64,000 nt of DNA from Flagellimonas meishanensis (GCF_019880545.1 NZ_JAINVW010000001.1:992001-1056000); one strand, 5' to 3'. Positions 53,103 to 63,421 are shown, counted from the first letter of the stretch. Notes: generated by a model not told the origin, from the sequence alone. A program made the numbers and translations.

Positions 53103-54803
53103 TTAATTTGCCGGTGGCCCACTGGTGGTATCCCAGAAAACAGGTTCCGCATTGGTCGACTTCTGCGAGATGTTCGAGTTCGCGTTGACAGAAACCTCTG
53201 GATAATAGAATGATCGGATGAACTGTCCTGGATCTGGTTCGAGATTGGGCTGTACCGTATTCGGGAAACCCGTTCTTCTATAGAAATTGTAAGGATCTAC
53301 ACCGTTGCCAAAAGAGCCTATCAAGAACTGTTCACCCAATACATTCCATTTATCCTCCATAGTTCCGGAAGCAAATGCACTGTTCACCGAATTGATGTAA
53401 CTCGTAACCTCTCCATCTGTAGGTGCAACACTCAAATCGGCAGCGGTGTCTAATGCTCCAAACGACCTCACCTTGGCAATCTGTTTCGTTACCCCGTTTA
53501 CCAAATGATTCTGGGCAGCACCTATATCCCCAGTAACCAAGGCCATTTCTGCCCGCCAAAAATCTACCATAAAAGCTGTTAGGATGGGAGAGATTCCTGC
53601 CCCAGAAGCTCCGGCGGATGCCGGACCTTGGGCGATTGCGGTAAAGCTGCTGTCGTCAAATCGACCACCTGCTGGGTATACACCCCATGTGGTTCGCAAC
53701 AGCCCATCTGGAGGAGTGCCTTCTGCATTCCCATGGTCACGACCCCAATATCCATCGTCTAGCCAGCAGAAGGTAAAGCCCCCTGCCACGTAATGTGGTG
53801 GCGGAGTAGTTAAGGAACATGCCAGTAGTTGTTCATCCGGCGGGATCTCGGCGCCCGGAACTGTGGGTGTCTGACGATAAAAATAGAAACGTATTCTCGG
53901 GTCGTTAGTAGTATTCATCAAATTCATCAACCAGTTCGACATATAGTCTCCAGCACCAGCCACGGCATAATTGATTCCATACCTGGGGTGCCTATTGTCA
54001 GGATTTGTTGCACTTGTGGCGGGCCAGTTGAACTGGAAGTCATCGGCCGTGTCCTGGATGTAGTTGCCAGAGGCGATAATTGCATTGAAGTTGGCCATCG
54101 CATTCTCATCCACCAACCTGCGCTGTAGGTAAAGTTTCAACTTCAAGGTATTGGCAGCGCGCTCCCATTGGCCATAGTCATTGCCATAGTAGAGGTCGTT
54201 AATGGGGTCGGCTGCGGGTATACTTTTGAAATTGGTGATGGCCTCATCCAGCAATACCAGGGCGGCATCATAAATGCTGGCACCCGGATCTGCAACAGGG
54301 TTCTGGATACCCTCTTCCAACCTGCCGAATTCAGAATACGGAATATCGCCAAAGAAATCGACCATTGAGCTCATTGTATAGGCCTCTATAAACTGGGCAA
54401 TGCCAATATGATGGGTTAAGTCCGCTTCCTGAGCTAAGGGCTCCATAGCCTTTATATCAGCTAAAATTCCTCTATAGACATTTGTCCATTCATCGTCTAC
54501 GTCAATGCCTTGAAAAGTACTTTGGTAGTTCCTTCCATTTAGATTGGCGGTGCGTACCAGTTCCATACCAAATTCGAAAAGACCATCATTACCGGTTTGG
54601 AAATTATCCTCAGTTGCAGCTACTCCTTCTAAGTGCCTTATAAAATCCTCTTGGATGGAAGCCAACAAGAATTCAGGATTGGCTTGGTTTGGTACAAGGG
54701 CATTCGGGTTCTCTGTGATATCCAGGTCCGCGGTCTCACAGGAGGTCATGGCGACCGCCCCTGAGAACAGGGCCAAAATCAAATATCTGTTCAATTTTTT
54801 CAT
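53103..54803 (-). CDS. SusD/RagB family nutrient-binding lipoprotein
   Basis: About 566 residues from ATG 54803. Signal peptide with lipobox M-T-S-C, then the SusD-like pattern (N-P-N-A-L-V-P-N-Q-A-N-P-E-F-L-L near 30, then helical TPR-like segments and a W-x-N-V-Y-R-G-I-L motif near 105). The N-terminal style fits the SusD-like_2 subgroup. It sits on the outer face, capturing the ligand over the SusC pore. 18 bp separate it from susC. Confidence 0.92.
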   Translation of the reverse strand: MKKLNRYLILALFSGAVAMTSCETADLDITENPNALVPNQANPEFLLASIQEDFIRHLEGVAATEDNFQTGNDGLFEFGMELVRTANLNGRNYQSTFQGIDVDDEWTNVYRGILADIKAMEPLAQEADLTHHIGIAQFIEAYTMSSMVDFFGDIPYSEFGRLEEGIQNPVADPGASIYDAALVLLDEAITNFKSIPAADPINDLYYGNDYGQWERAANTLKLKLYLQRRLVDENAMANFNAIIASGNYIQDTADDFQFNWPATSATNPDNRHPRYGINYAVAGAGDYMSNWLMNLMNTTNDPRIRFYFYRQTPTVPGAEIPPDEQLLACSLTTPPPHYVAGGFTFCWLDDGYWGRDHGNAEGTPPDGLLRTTWGVYPAGGRFDDSSFTAIAQGPASAGASGAGISPILTAFMVDFWRAEMALVTGDIGAAQNHLVNGVTKQIAKVRSFGALDTAADLSVAPTDGEVTSYINSVNSAFASGTMEDKWNVLGEQFLIGSFGNGVDPYNFYRRTGFPNTVQPNLEPDPGQFIRSFYYPEVSVNANSNISQKSTNAEPVFWDTTSGPPAN

Positions 54804-54821
54804 CACTATCATTTTTTTATT

Positions 54822-57800
54822 TTAGAATGTTGCTTTTACACTTAACCCATATCTTCTTGAGCTTGGACCGTTCAAGAAGTCAAAGCCCTGTCCGTTGGTC
54901 ACACCGAGTCCGGCCGTGTTTGGATCGAAATTGGCCCCTTTGGGCGTATTGACGGCACGGAACCATAGGTTCTGGCCGGATACAGTAAAGGTTAGGTTGC
55001 CGAAAGGTGTCCTGTCAAGGAACTTCTTAGGTAATGAGTATGATAGGGACGCCTCCTGCAAACGGATGGTCGTCGCATCATAGACCTGGAGTTCACTGGG
55101 TCCGAACAATACGTTACTGAAATAGTAGTCCGAGTTGTTGATCTGCCGACGGTTCGGGTTACCATTGGCATCCACACCGGGTAGTATAAAGGTGTTCTCC
55201 CGATCCAAGGTTTCAGGAATTAATCCTCTCCCCAGAAGAGTGGATACCGTTGCTGAAGAGACATCCCCTCCCTGGACATACTGCCATTGGAAACCAAGGG
55301 TGAAGTTTTTATAAGAAATACTGTTCCTCAAATTAGCGGTCCAATCCGGATTCGGATCACCGATAATACCATTATTGGCGTCCTGGACATAAAATCCGTT
55401 TCCACCCACTACAAAATTGCCATTGGCATCCCTTTGAATCCTATCACCATAAAGAACGCCCAAGGGCTCACCTTCAATAGCTGCATTGCCCAAATTGGTA
55501 AAGCCTGAGTAGACCACAAGGTCTGTGTCAAGGCCAAGGTCAACGACAGTAGTCTCATAGGCCGTAAAGTTTACATTGGTACTCCAATCAAAACCACCTT
55601 CTTTATCCGATCGTATCCAATTGACCCCAAGGTCTATCTCTACCCCTTCGGACTCTATCTCACCGATGTTGGTGGCAATCACCGTATTCCCAGTTGCGGG
55701 ATCCAAGGGCCTGTCGAGGATAAGGTCCCTAGTATTGCGCTGGTACACCGAGGCGTCCAAGGTGATGCGGTTGTTCCAGAAGCGGGACTCGATACCAAGC
55801 TCGATTTCTTCCAATACTTCGGGCTTGAGGTCGGGGTTGCCGAAACGGCCGGCCGTGGTATTCGATACAATATTGGTGCCCGTGGCGTCTTGGGCATCCC
55901 TAACATCCAAGAACAAGGTTTGTGCAATGGGATAGGCGGTCGACTCAAAGTTCGCCGATGAACCGAAACCTGCACGAATCTTCAAATAGTTCAGCACGTT
56001 CTCCGATTTCAAACCTTCAAAGGCATTGGTCGGGATGAATGCGAGACTCGCACTGGGGTAAAACTGCGAACGGTTCTCACGGGCAAAGTTCGACACCCAG
56101 TCGTTCCTAGCCGCCAGGGTCAAGTAGATCATGTTGTCGTAGTCGAAATCCGCTTGTGCATAGACACCCGCGAGATTACGTTCCTCAAAAGCTTGTATGG
56201 GCAAGGAATTCAAGAAGTTGAAGTGCCGCAATACCCCAAATACTTGCTGGGCATTACTACTTACCCCATTTTGGTCAAAAATCTCCCTTCTTGAGGTCGC
56301 CCCGACGTTAAATGTAGAGCCAATCTTCTCGGTGATATTGTAATCACCATTCAAAACCAGGTTGTGGTCCCAGATAGTGTTGGTGTTGTTCCAGGTCTCA
56401 TAGAAACCACTGGCCAATAAAACACTATTGCTATTGCTGTTGATGCCGCCCCTATTCTGGAAGTTCACGTTGTTCTCACTGTAGACATCAAGCCCCGCCC
56501 TATAGATAAGGTTGAGGTTATCGTTAATATCGTATTGCAGCGAGGCCTGTCCGAAGATTCTGTTGGTCTCTTGTGAAGATTCCGCATTGGCTATGGTCCA
56601 CAAAGGATGTTGTATAGAGTTGTCTTGTCGGTAATATACGCTGCCTCCTGTAATCGGGTTTTGAAAGGGCAATCCCTGTACATCGATACTCCTTGGGGTG
56701 AACCAAAGGTCTCCAAATGTTGATGAACCTGTACCGGTTGCGCCGTTGCCCAAACTCAGCGCCACAGGTGGCGATACGAACTTGGTTCGTGAGAAGTTCA
56801 AGGTACCGCTGGCAGTGAACCTGTTCGAGAGCGCGGCGTTGCCACCGACGCTCAATGTGTTACGGATCACACTGTTGTTCGGGGTGAAGCCCTTATCATT
56901 CAGGTGACCATAGTTCACGTTATAGGATATCTTCCCGTCATCGGATGCACCACGGACGTTCACGTTCAAAGAGGCGACACCCCCTTGGCGGAAGAACTTC
57001 TCGACACTATCATAGGGCCTCCATTCGTAGCGCGCCCCCTGGAACTCCGGGAAGGCCGCCTGTATGGCTGCTGTCGATGTGGAGTATGGATGCGCCAAGG
57101 TCCCTTGTTCATTGATAAGCGGTTGGTTGCCCCACCCAGAGATACCGTCACGATCGAAGCTCGGCCCCCAGTTGCTGAAGAACCAACCGAAACTCTGGTC
57201 GAAACCATTCCCGTACTGGTCCTGGTAATCGGGCAGCGAGGCAATCTCGTTGATAAAGTATGAGGAGGTCACGGTGATTTCGGTCTTCTTTGGACCGGAC
57301 TGTGCGCTGCCCCCTTTTGTCGTTATTAGGATGACCCCGTTGCGGCCCTGCGAACCGTAAAGTGTTGCGGCTGCAAGGCCCTTCAATACATTGACGCTCT
57401 CGATGCTGTTCGGGTCAAGGTCAAGGAACCTTGACGAACCATTGTTGCCGTTGATAAAGTCCTGTCGGTCGCCACCGCGGCCTTGGGAGTTGGTGTCGGT
57501 ACTGAAGGGTACCCCATCCACTATGAACAGGGCTTGGTTTGACGAGCTGAAGGTTGATAGCCCGCGGATGATGATGTTAGTACCGGAACCTGAGAGCCCG
57601 TTCTGATTGGTGATCTGTACACCCGAGGCCTTGCCTTGCAGTACCCGGGCGACATCACCCTCGGCTCGCTGCTCCAGGTCCTCCTCGCCTACTTCGGCCA
57701 CGGCATAGCCGAGCGCCTGTTTCTCTCTTTTGATACCAAGGGCGGTCACGACCACTTCCTCGAGGGCTTGGGCGTCCTCCTGCATCTGCACGTTGACAAC

Positions 57801-58067
57801 ATCGGCTGCGCCAACGGTACGACGTTCCTGTCGCTGGCCTATATAGGTAAACAAGAGTACCTGTCCCTGACTGGCCGAAATGACATAATTTCCATCGAAG
57901 TCGGTTTGAGTTCCAGTGGAAGTGCCCTGTACCAAGATGTTCACCCCTGGCAACGGTAGGCCGCTCTGGTCGGACACAGTACCGGACACCGTTTTTTCTT
58001 GGGACTGCGCTGTTGCAAAACACAAAAGCACCATGATGAGTGCCCCAAAAAGCTTGTTTGCTTTCAT
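54822..58067 (-). CDS. SusC/RagA family TonB-linked outer membrane protein
   Basis: 1081 residues: signal peptide (to AQSQ), a CarboxypepD_reg-like domain (V-S-G-T-V-S-D-Q-S-G-L-P-L-P-G-V-N near 28), the TonB box/plug region (E-E-V-V-V-T-A-L-G-I-K-R near 103, then V-L-Q-G-K-A-S-G-V and I-I-I-R-G-L-S), and a 22-strand barrel. TonB-dependent import of a polymer fragment or peptide. First gene of a three-gene uptake operon; no glycoside hydrolase or protease is next to it, so the ligand is unknown. Confidence 0.95.
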   Translation of the reverse strand: MKANKLFGALIMVLLCFATAQSQEKTVSGTVSDQSGLPLPGVNILVQGTSTGTQTDFDGNYVISASQGQVLLFTYIGQRQERRTVGAADVVNVQMQEDAQALEEVVVTALGIKREKQALGYAVAEVGEEDLEQRAEGDVARVLQGKASGVQITNQNGLSGSGTNIIIRGLSTFSSSNQALFIVDGVPFSTDTNSQGRGGDRQDFINGNNGSSRFLDLDPNSIESVNVLKGLAAATLYGSQGRNGVILITTKGGSAQSGPKKTEITVTSSYFINEIASLPDYQDQYGNGFDQSFGWFFSNWGPSFDRDGISGWGNQPLINEQGTLAHPYSTSTAAIQAAFPEFQGARYEWRPYDSVEKFFRQGGVASLNVNVRGASDDGKISYNVNYGHLNDKGFTPNNSVIRNTLSVGGNAALSNRFTASGTLNFSRTKFVSPPVALSLGNGATGTGSSTFGDLWFTPRSIDVQGLPFQNPITGGSVYYRQDNSIQHPLWTIANAESSQETNRIFGQASLQYDINDNLNLIYRAGLDVYSENNVNFQNRGGINSNSNSVLLASGFYETWNNTNTIWDHNLVLNGDYNITEKIGSTFNVGATSRREIFDQNGVSSNAQQVFGVLRHFNFLNSLPIQAFEERNLAGVYAQADFDYDNMIYLTLAARNDWVSNFARENRSQFYPSASLAFIPTNAFEGLKSENVLNYLKIRAGFGSSANFESTAYPIAQTLFLDVRDAQDATGTNIVSNTTAGRFGNPDLKPEVLEEIELGIESRFWNNRITLDASVYQRNTRDLILDRPLDPATGNTVIATNIGEIESEGVEIDLGVNWIRSDKEGGFDWSTNVNFTAYETTVVDLGLDTDLVVYSGFTNLGNAAIEGEPLGVLYGDRIQRDANGNFVVGGNGFYVQDANNGIIGDPNPDWTANLRNSISYKNFTLGFQWQYVQGGDVSSATVSTLLGRGLIPETLDRENTFILPGVDANGNPNRRQINNSDYYFSNVLFGPSELQVYDATTIRLQEASLSYSLPKKFLDRTPFGNLTFTVSGQNLWFRAVNTPKGANFDPNTAGLGVTNGQGFDFLNGPSSRRYGLSVKATF

Positions 58068-58326
58068 AGAATTAAAGTTTTGTTAGTAATTAATAGAGTC
58101 AGTGCAACTGAGAAAGGCGGGCAGGAGATGCGTTTGATAGCTAATTCAAAAACTTCAAAAAATGAGAACAAAACCTTATGGATTGTTCCAAGAAGAAGTA
58201 AGGCCTCTCACCGCCCTACCTTTACAATTGCGGGATAAATAAAATTGTAATAGGAATAGCTTTTTGGAATATGTTTTTTTAGGGCTACTTTTTGCAGAGA
58301 ACCCACTACTTTTTGAAGTTTAATTT

Positions 58327-58692
58327 CTAGCTACGTATTCCAAGAGATTTAAAAAAGCTCTTTTTGTAGTTTTTGCTCAGCACGTAATTGGTGTTGTCAT
58401 TCATGATAATACTAAAGTCTCCCTGTCCTTCGCTTATTATTTCTTTCATCTCATCTACATTTATAATTGCCGACCTATTTACTCTAAGAAAATTCTTGGT
58501 GCTCAGTGTGGCAATGAGATCAGACATGGTTATCCGAACGATATGTTTTTTGCCACTTTTGGTGTAAACCTCAGCATGATAATTTGAGCTCATGATATAT
58601 TTTATACTCTCCACTTTGATAAAAAAGTACCTCCTTCCTTCTTTAATGAATATCTTGTGGTTGTCAAGTAGACTAATCATATAGTTCTCCAA
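58327..58692 (-). CDS. single-domain LytTR DNA-binding protein
   Basis: 121 residues that are essentially one LytTR domain (I-K-E-G-R-R-Y-F-F-I-K-V-E-S-I-K-Y-I, F-L-R-V-N-R-S-A-I-I-N-V-D near residue 70) without a receiver. It reads in the same direction as susC, ending 259 bp upstream of the susC start, and may control that operon. Both the first ATG (58692) and the one at residue 5 are possible starts. Confidence 0.85.
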   Translation of the reverse strand: MENYMISLLDNHKIFIKEGRRYFFIKVESIKYIMSSNYHAEVYTKSGKKHIVRITMSDLIATLSTKNFLRVNRSAIINVDEMKEIISEGQGDFSIIMNDNTNYVLSKNYKKSFFKSLGIRS

Positions 58693-59023
58693 ATAGAATA
58701 TCCCTTTATATTTTTACAAAGGATATATGACAATAGGTATCTATGAAGCACTAAAATCTTTTTTTAAGGGAAATAACAAGCGTGTTTTAATATAGAAAGA
58801 CTTTATTCAGGGGCGAATATGACATCAATGTGAAGAATCATTAATATTTACCTAGATTCTTTCCTCTGATTCTTTTGAAAATTCTGAAAATGTTTATAGG
58901 GCTATGCCTATTTATGATTTGACGGGCGGTATTGCTGCGGAGACAATGTGAAAACAAGTATGTATCCGCTTGAACTTCTCTAACTAATGATACCACTGAC
59001 ACGGTAAATGCATTTCATCACAA
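58693..59023. other. AT-rich intergenic stretch
   Basis: 331 bp with no gene, repeat or hairpin that I can support. It lies at the border where base composition becomes more AT-rich. Confidence 0.4.
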
Positions 59024-59695
59024 TTATTGATTGGATTCAAAATCAATGGTAAAATCATTTAAAAGAACATAATCAATCATCTGAACCCACCATTGACCAC
59101 CTGGTTCATATGCAGAGTCCCAGAGGTTCAAATTGCCATATTTTATAATCTTTCCAAGAAAATGGGTCTCCGCATGATTATTTGACCTTCCGTATGCAAC
59201 CGGATTTCCATTGAGATCACATGAAATCCAGACAACAAATGCATTGTCAATAAAAAAGTCTATTCTATCCTCTTTAACCAAATAACTTAGGTGTGGGTCT
59301 TTGATGGCAAGTAAATGAAAGATTCTAGTTGGAATACCAGGCCAAAATGATTTCCAATTATTTACTTTTTCATCGTCCCAGACTTCTAATTGACCTTTTG
59401 TGATAGTCCAACCATTATCAATGTTCAGGGCCTGTGTAGAGTTTGCACCATTTCCATACGTTTTTTGAAGAATCCGTGGATTTTGAAAATCAACCCAAAA
59501 CTCTCGAACCAAGGGCAATTTAAGATTAGCATAGTGGGCAATTTCCAACATATGAAATCCCTTTGCATCTTTCCAAAACTTGGTCCCCCCAACAGCATTT
59601 AGAAGATTTTCGATGTCTTCTTCAAAATCTGAATTCTGACAAAACGATATTTGACAAAACAAGCTTAATACGATTATCAATCTAAGTAAATTCAT
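59024..59695 (-). CDS. secreted protein of unknown function
   Basis: 223 residues with a signal peptide (about 19 residues, to SFCQ). Contains several Trp/Asp-rich stretches (W-V-D-F-Q-N-P-R, N-G-W-T-I, L-W-D-S-A-Y-E-P-G-G-Q-W-W-V-Q) and an I-S-C-D-L-N-G-N-P segment, but no motif that names a family. The stop of the TolB-like gene lies 3 bp upstream of its start, so it belongs to the same operon. Function unknown. Confidence 0.72.
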   Translation of the reverse strand: MNLLRLIIVLSLFCQISFCQNSDFEEDIENLLNAVGGTKFWKDAKGFHMLEIAHYANLKLPLVREFWVDFQNPRILQKTYGNGANSTQALNIDNGWTITKGQLEVWDDEKVNNWKSFWPGIPTRIFHLLAIKDPHLSYLVKEDRIDFFIDNAFVVWISCDLNGNPVAYGRSNNHAETHFLGKIIKYGNLNLWDSAYEPGGQWWVQMIDYVLLNDFTIDFESNQ

Positions 59696-59698
59696 TTT

Positions 59699-60592
59699 CT
59701 AGTAATATTTTATTGATAATACATCCGCTTTACTTCTATCGGCAGATTGTCTGGTAAATAAGACCCTTTTGTTTATCGCATCAAAAGCCGGGGTCAAATC
59801 TCTATATTCATCTTTACTTTTGGTCAATTGCGAAGTATACTGGCTTTTAATATCATACATAAAAATACTGGTGTGGTATTTTTCTGGGCCATCCAAATCT
59901 GAGACATATATTATTTGGTTTCCTGAATTGGTCCAAATGGGATGGGAATCGAATGCGGCATTATTTGTAATTCTCTGCTCTATGCCAGTTTCAAAATCAA
60001 GAATTACAATTTCTGAGTTGGTTTCATCAATTTCCTTAAAATATTTTCTAAAGACCATTTTAAGGCCGTTTGGAGAAATTTGCCCATGGGTGCTCTCTCC
60101 TGGGCTGGTTCTTAGCTTTTCAATTGTTTTGTTAACCAATGAATACGAATAGATATCATAGTCCTCTCCTCGAGCAGTAGAATTGAACACCAATTTCTTC
60201 CCATTGGGAAACCAATAGGGATGTATATCTTTCGACAGACTATCATTTGTAATGTTTCTTTGGGTTTTTCCGTCAATGTCCATTAAAAAAATATCGTAGT
60301 TACCATTTCTGGTACTTACAAATGCTATTTTTGATTTGTCGGGAGAGATGCTGGGCGTTCGGTCATTTGCTGGATTATTTGTCAACTGTTTGGTGATTCC
60401 CAAGGTTAGGTCGCTGATATAGATTTCATTGTTTCCTGAGATGTCACTATGAAATACCAGTAGTTGCGAATCATTTGAAAGATTTGGATAAGCGTTGTTT
60501 GTTTTTAATTCTCGAATCGTTTCTTGAGCCATAGCGATTGGGCAACAGATTAAAAAAAATAGCAACAAAGTATATTCACCTGTTCTTTTCAT
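59699..60592 (-). CDS. secreted TolB-like PD40 beta-propeller protein
   Basis: 297 residues with a signal peptide (to AMAQ) and about six PD40/WD40-like blades, each with the S-P-D-K/G-S-K-I-A-F-V-S-x-R-x-G pattern (N-D-R-T-P-S-I-S-P-D-K-S-K-I-A-F near 83, A-F-D-S-H-P-I-W-T-N-S-G-N-Q-I-I-Y near 213). Such periplasmic propellers bind proteins or peptides. It is a paralogue of the broken gene next to it (60600-61548), and both read into the hypothetical gene at 59024. Confidence 0.85.
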   Translation of the reverse strand: MKRTGEYTLLLFFLICCPIAMAQETIRELKTNNAYPNLSNDSQLLVFHSDISGNNEIYISDLTLGITKQLTNNPANDRTPSISPDKSKIAFVSTRNGNYDIFLMDIDGKTQRNITNDSLSKDIHPYWFPNGKKLVFNSTARGEDYDIYSYSLVNKTIEKLRTSPGESTHGQISPNGLKMVFRKYFKEIDETNSEIVILDFETGIEQRITNNAAFDSHPIWTNSGNQIIYVSDLDGPEKYHTSIFMYDIKSQYTSQLTKSKDEYRDLTPAFDAINKRVLFTRQSADRSKADVLSIKYY

Positions 60593-60599
60593 AAAGTAT

Positions 60600-61548
60600 T
60601 TATAGTGTTATTATGAATAGTTCCACGTTACCATCCTTGGTTCTGGTACAGACTATTTTGGTGCCATCAGTTGACCATTGTGCTTTGGCAAATTCGGCAT
60701 GCTGGGAATCAAAAGTGGTCAGTCTTTTCAATTCTGTGTCATCGATATTAATAGTGTAGATCTGCCAATTTTTTTCTCTTTCCCGTTCGGAAGCGAAAGC
60801 GATTTTTGTTCCATCCGGTGACCAAGAAGGCCAACCGTCATGCTCTGGATGATTGGATATGTTATGAGCATTACCACCATCCCTATCGGCAATGAACACC
60901 TCTGAATTTCCTACTTTCCTTCCCATGATATCGTCTTCGGTTCTTCTTCTGAAAGCGATTTTTGTTCCATCAGGTGAAATATCGGGATAAGAATCCCAGC
61001 TATAATAGTTGGTAACACGACTTATTATTTCTACCATCTAAATCCATTTAATAAAGTTCAACATTGGAATCTCTTGTAAATACAGACCCTTCATAGTTCT
61101 CCAATCCCATTATCCGATTGCTGTTGAATATGATTCTTTGTCCATCGGGCGGGAAATTTGGATGTCCGTCGTAGGCGGGATGATTGGTCAAATTTCTTTG
61201 CTCACTTCCATCAAGTTTCATGATAAAAATATCATGATTGCCTCCATCTCTCATAGAAGAAAAAACAATGTGTTTTCCATTGGTAGACCAAATTGGGGAC
61301 CCATTAAAACCTTTGACAAAAGTGAGCCTTTCAAGATTGCTACCATCAACATTCATAACATATATTTCGGTATCGTTATCCAGTCTATCAGATTGAAAAA
61401 CAATTTTTTTACCATCTGGAGACCAATAAGGATATGAGCTTTCGATGTTGGTGATTTTCTCAATCTCCTTTACCTCAGCGACTTGTGTGAAAAGAAAGTT
61501 TATTGCGCCAAAAAAAATCAAAAGCATAAGTGACCTTTTCAAATCCAT
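60600..61548 (-). pseudogene. TolB-like PD40 protein gene broken by a stop and a frameshift
   Basis: Two frames make one propeller. The first (61048-61548, 166 residues with signal peptide) ends in S-N-V-E-L-Y at a TAA (61050-61048). Translation past it gives M-D-L-D-G-R-N-N-K, the expected next blade, but the frame is then lost by one extra base near 61020; the second frame (60600-61037) carries on with R-V-T-N-Y-Y-S-W-D-S-Y-P-D and three more blades. The signs are a Lys-to-stop change and a +1 insertion. Joined, the protein would have about 315 residues, like its neighbour. Confidence 0.8.
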
Positions 61549-61553
61549 TGCCT

Positions 61554-62873
61554 TTAAAGTTTTTGTTTTAACCAGTTCATTATGGTTTCATAGACTTTTG
61601 AATCGTATTGACCGGCCCCGAAGTTCTTAAAACTTTCCTCCACACTTTCATAGAACAACAAGCTATGGTTCATTTTTGGCATCTCAATGAATGAAGCCAA
61701 GTCTGGGTTGTTTCGATTTACAAGCTTAGTAATTTCCAAATGGTCATCCCTGTTCATAATCCAGTCGAATTCACCATAAATTGCTAAGGTGGGGACACCA
61801 ACTTTGCTCCAGGCCTCTGCAAGGTTAAGGTCTTGCAATTGCTGATGGTATTCAATGGTTATACCATATTGATGATCAGGGCCCCACTGCCAAACATCGC
61901 TAAGATGGTTCCTTTCGGTCAAAACATCAATGGGTTGTCTCTTTTTGATTAAAATTTCGGTATACAGTTCTGAAACTAGTTTCAGCCTTCTCGAGACTTC
62001 TGCTGGAGAGTGGCCAAGCAATTCATATCTGTTCCTCTCAATCTCAAGCATATGCTCGAACCACGTTTTTGACCACCCACCCGAGATTACGTAGGCATTA
62101 ATGTCAAATTCTTCCCCTACTAAAGGAGCGTAGGCTGCGCCGTTGCTTTGACCGATAATTATGATATTATTTTTATCGATATAGTCAAGATTCATAAAAG
62201 CTCTTAAGGCCTCCTTGTGGGCTTCAAGTTCTTCTTGAAAGGTGACATAGGCACAGGGTGGGCCTTCGCTGTCACCAAGTCCCGGTTTTTCCACCCTCAT
62301 AACTGCGTAGCCTGAATTTTCTATAAATTCTTCCAATAAATAGTGTATCCCTACAGGGGAGCTCTCGGGAATGATTTCAACAGGATCACAACTTAGCCAC
62401 CTGACAAAGAAAATACCAGGTACCTTTCCTGTCGTTCTTTTAGGTTTTGTTACAATTCCTTGCACTCTGTGCCCTGAAGAAAGGAGAATGGGCATGTATG
62501 TCACCTCAGAATTTTCAAATTTTTCTTTGGGGATACCAGGAATGATTCCTCGGACTTTGATTATGGTATCATTTCGCTCAATTAAGAGATTGACCTTGAC
62601 ATCTTTTCTTAAAATTCTAAGGGCCTCGTAATAGGATTTCCTGTCTTTTATGTAGATACTGTCAATTTTTAGGATCAAATCACCGACTTTCATGCCATTT
62701 CGGTCAGCAAATCCATCCTTGGTCGTAGCCGTTATTTTTGCGCCGACACTTTCAACGACCGGTCTTATTGAAGCTCCAAGGGTTCCCTGTCTGGTCAAAG
62801 TGCCATTCTCTTGACCTATACAATTGGCCCAACCAAAAATCAACAAAACGAAGGCGCATTTAAAATCTAGCAT
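61554..62873 (-). CDS. secreted PDZ-alpha/beta hydrolase fusion protein
   Basis: 439 residues with a signal peptide (to CIGQ). Residues about 30-110 are a PDZ domain (G-K/A-I-T-A-T-T-K-D-G-F-A-D-R-N-G-M-K-V-G-D-L-I-L-K-I-D), followed by an alpha/beta hydrolase with the nucleophile elbow I-I-I-I-G-Q-S-N-G near 235, and late Asp (G-E-F-D-W near 370) and His (M-N-H-S-L near 404) that complete a triad. PDZ plus hydrolase occurs in secreted peptidases/esterases; the substrate is not known. Its stop is 6 bp before the broken TolB gene's start. Confidence 0.85.
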   Translation of the reverse strand: MLDFKCAFVLLIFGWANCIGQENGTLTRQGTLGASIRPVVESVGAKITATTKDGFADRNGMKVGDLILKIDSIYIKDRKSYYEALRILRKDVKVNLLIERNDTIIKVRGIIPGIPKEKFENSEVTYMPILLSSGHRVQGIVTKPKRTTGKVPGIFFVRWLSCDPVEIIPESSPVGIHYLLEEFIENSGYAVMRVEKPGLGDSEGPPCAYVTFQEELEAHKEALRAFMNLDYIDKNNIIIIGQSNGAAYAPLVGEEFDINAYVISGGWSKTWFEHMLEIERNRYELLGHSPAEVSRRLKLVSELYTEILIKKRQPIDVLTERNHLSDVWQWGPDHQYGITIEYHQQLQDLNLAEAWSKVGVPTLAIYGEFDWIMNRDDHLEITKLVNRNNPDLASFIEMPKMNHSLLFYESVEESFKNFGAGQYDSKVYETIMNWLKQKL

Positions 62874-62977
62874 AACAGCTCTATTATATAATGGATAATC
62901 GAATTACTTTTGCAACAAGCTTTCCTTACCCAGTTTATATTGGCATAAAGGAGTTTTAATTCAGCCTATTGATTATT

Positions 62978-63421
62978 TTATTTTCTTATCTGATTAAGAT
63001 GATGTTCCAAATGGGTAACATAATCCTGCATTAAAAACCTCAAATCAGCTATGGTGCCATTTGAAAGCACAATTGGATAACCCAAAGTTTTTTCAGTTTG
63101 CTGCCTCATTAAACTCTTGATTCTCCCATTTAGTGACATCCAGAGTTGTACCAACTCGCTGGTTTCTGAATTTTGATAGTCATTGGCCTTTACCAATTCA
63201 CGTTGGTTATAATCTCTTATATAATAGGGCAAATGCTCAAATTGAATTTCCGTAAATCTTTGGATGTTGTTTATGGCAGAATCAATAAGATGGCCCAATA
63301 TCTCCTGCTTCGACCATTTTCCGTGAGTTGGCTTTTTTTTGAATTCGAATGGTGAGGAACCGGAAATATGGTCATATCCTAAAATCAACAGTTTTTCCAA
63401 TAGGGCTATGGTCTCTTCCAT
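62978..63421 (-). CDS. DinB superfamily protein
   Basis: 147 residues forming a four-helix bundle of the DinB/DfsB type. The metal-site histidines are visible as I-L-G-H-L near residue 43, and Y-V-T-H-L-E-H-H-L near 134-139. Members include thiol-S-transferases (bacillithiol/mycothiol dependent); no reaction can be assigned here. It stands between the hydrolase and the ankyrin gene. Confidence 0.82.
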   Translation of the reverse strand: MEETIALLEKLLILGYDHISGSSPFEFKKKPTHGKWSKQEILGHLIDSAINNIQRFTEIQFEHLPYYIRDYNQRELVKANDYQNSETSELVQLWMSLNGRIKSLMRQQTEKTLGYPIVLSNGTIADLRFLMQDYVTHLEHHLNQIRK

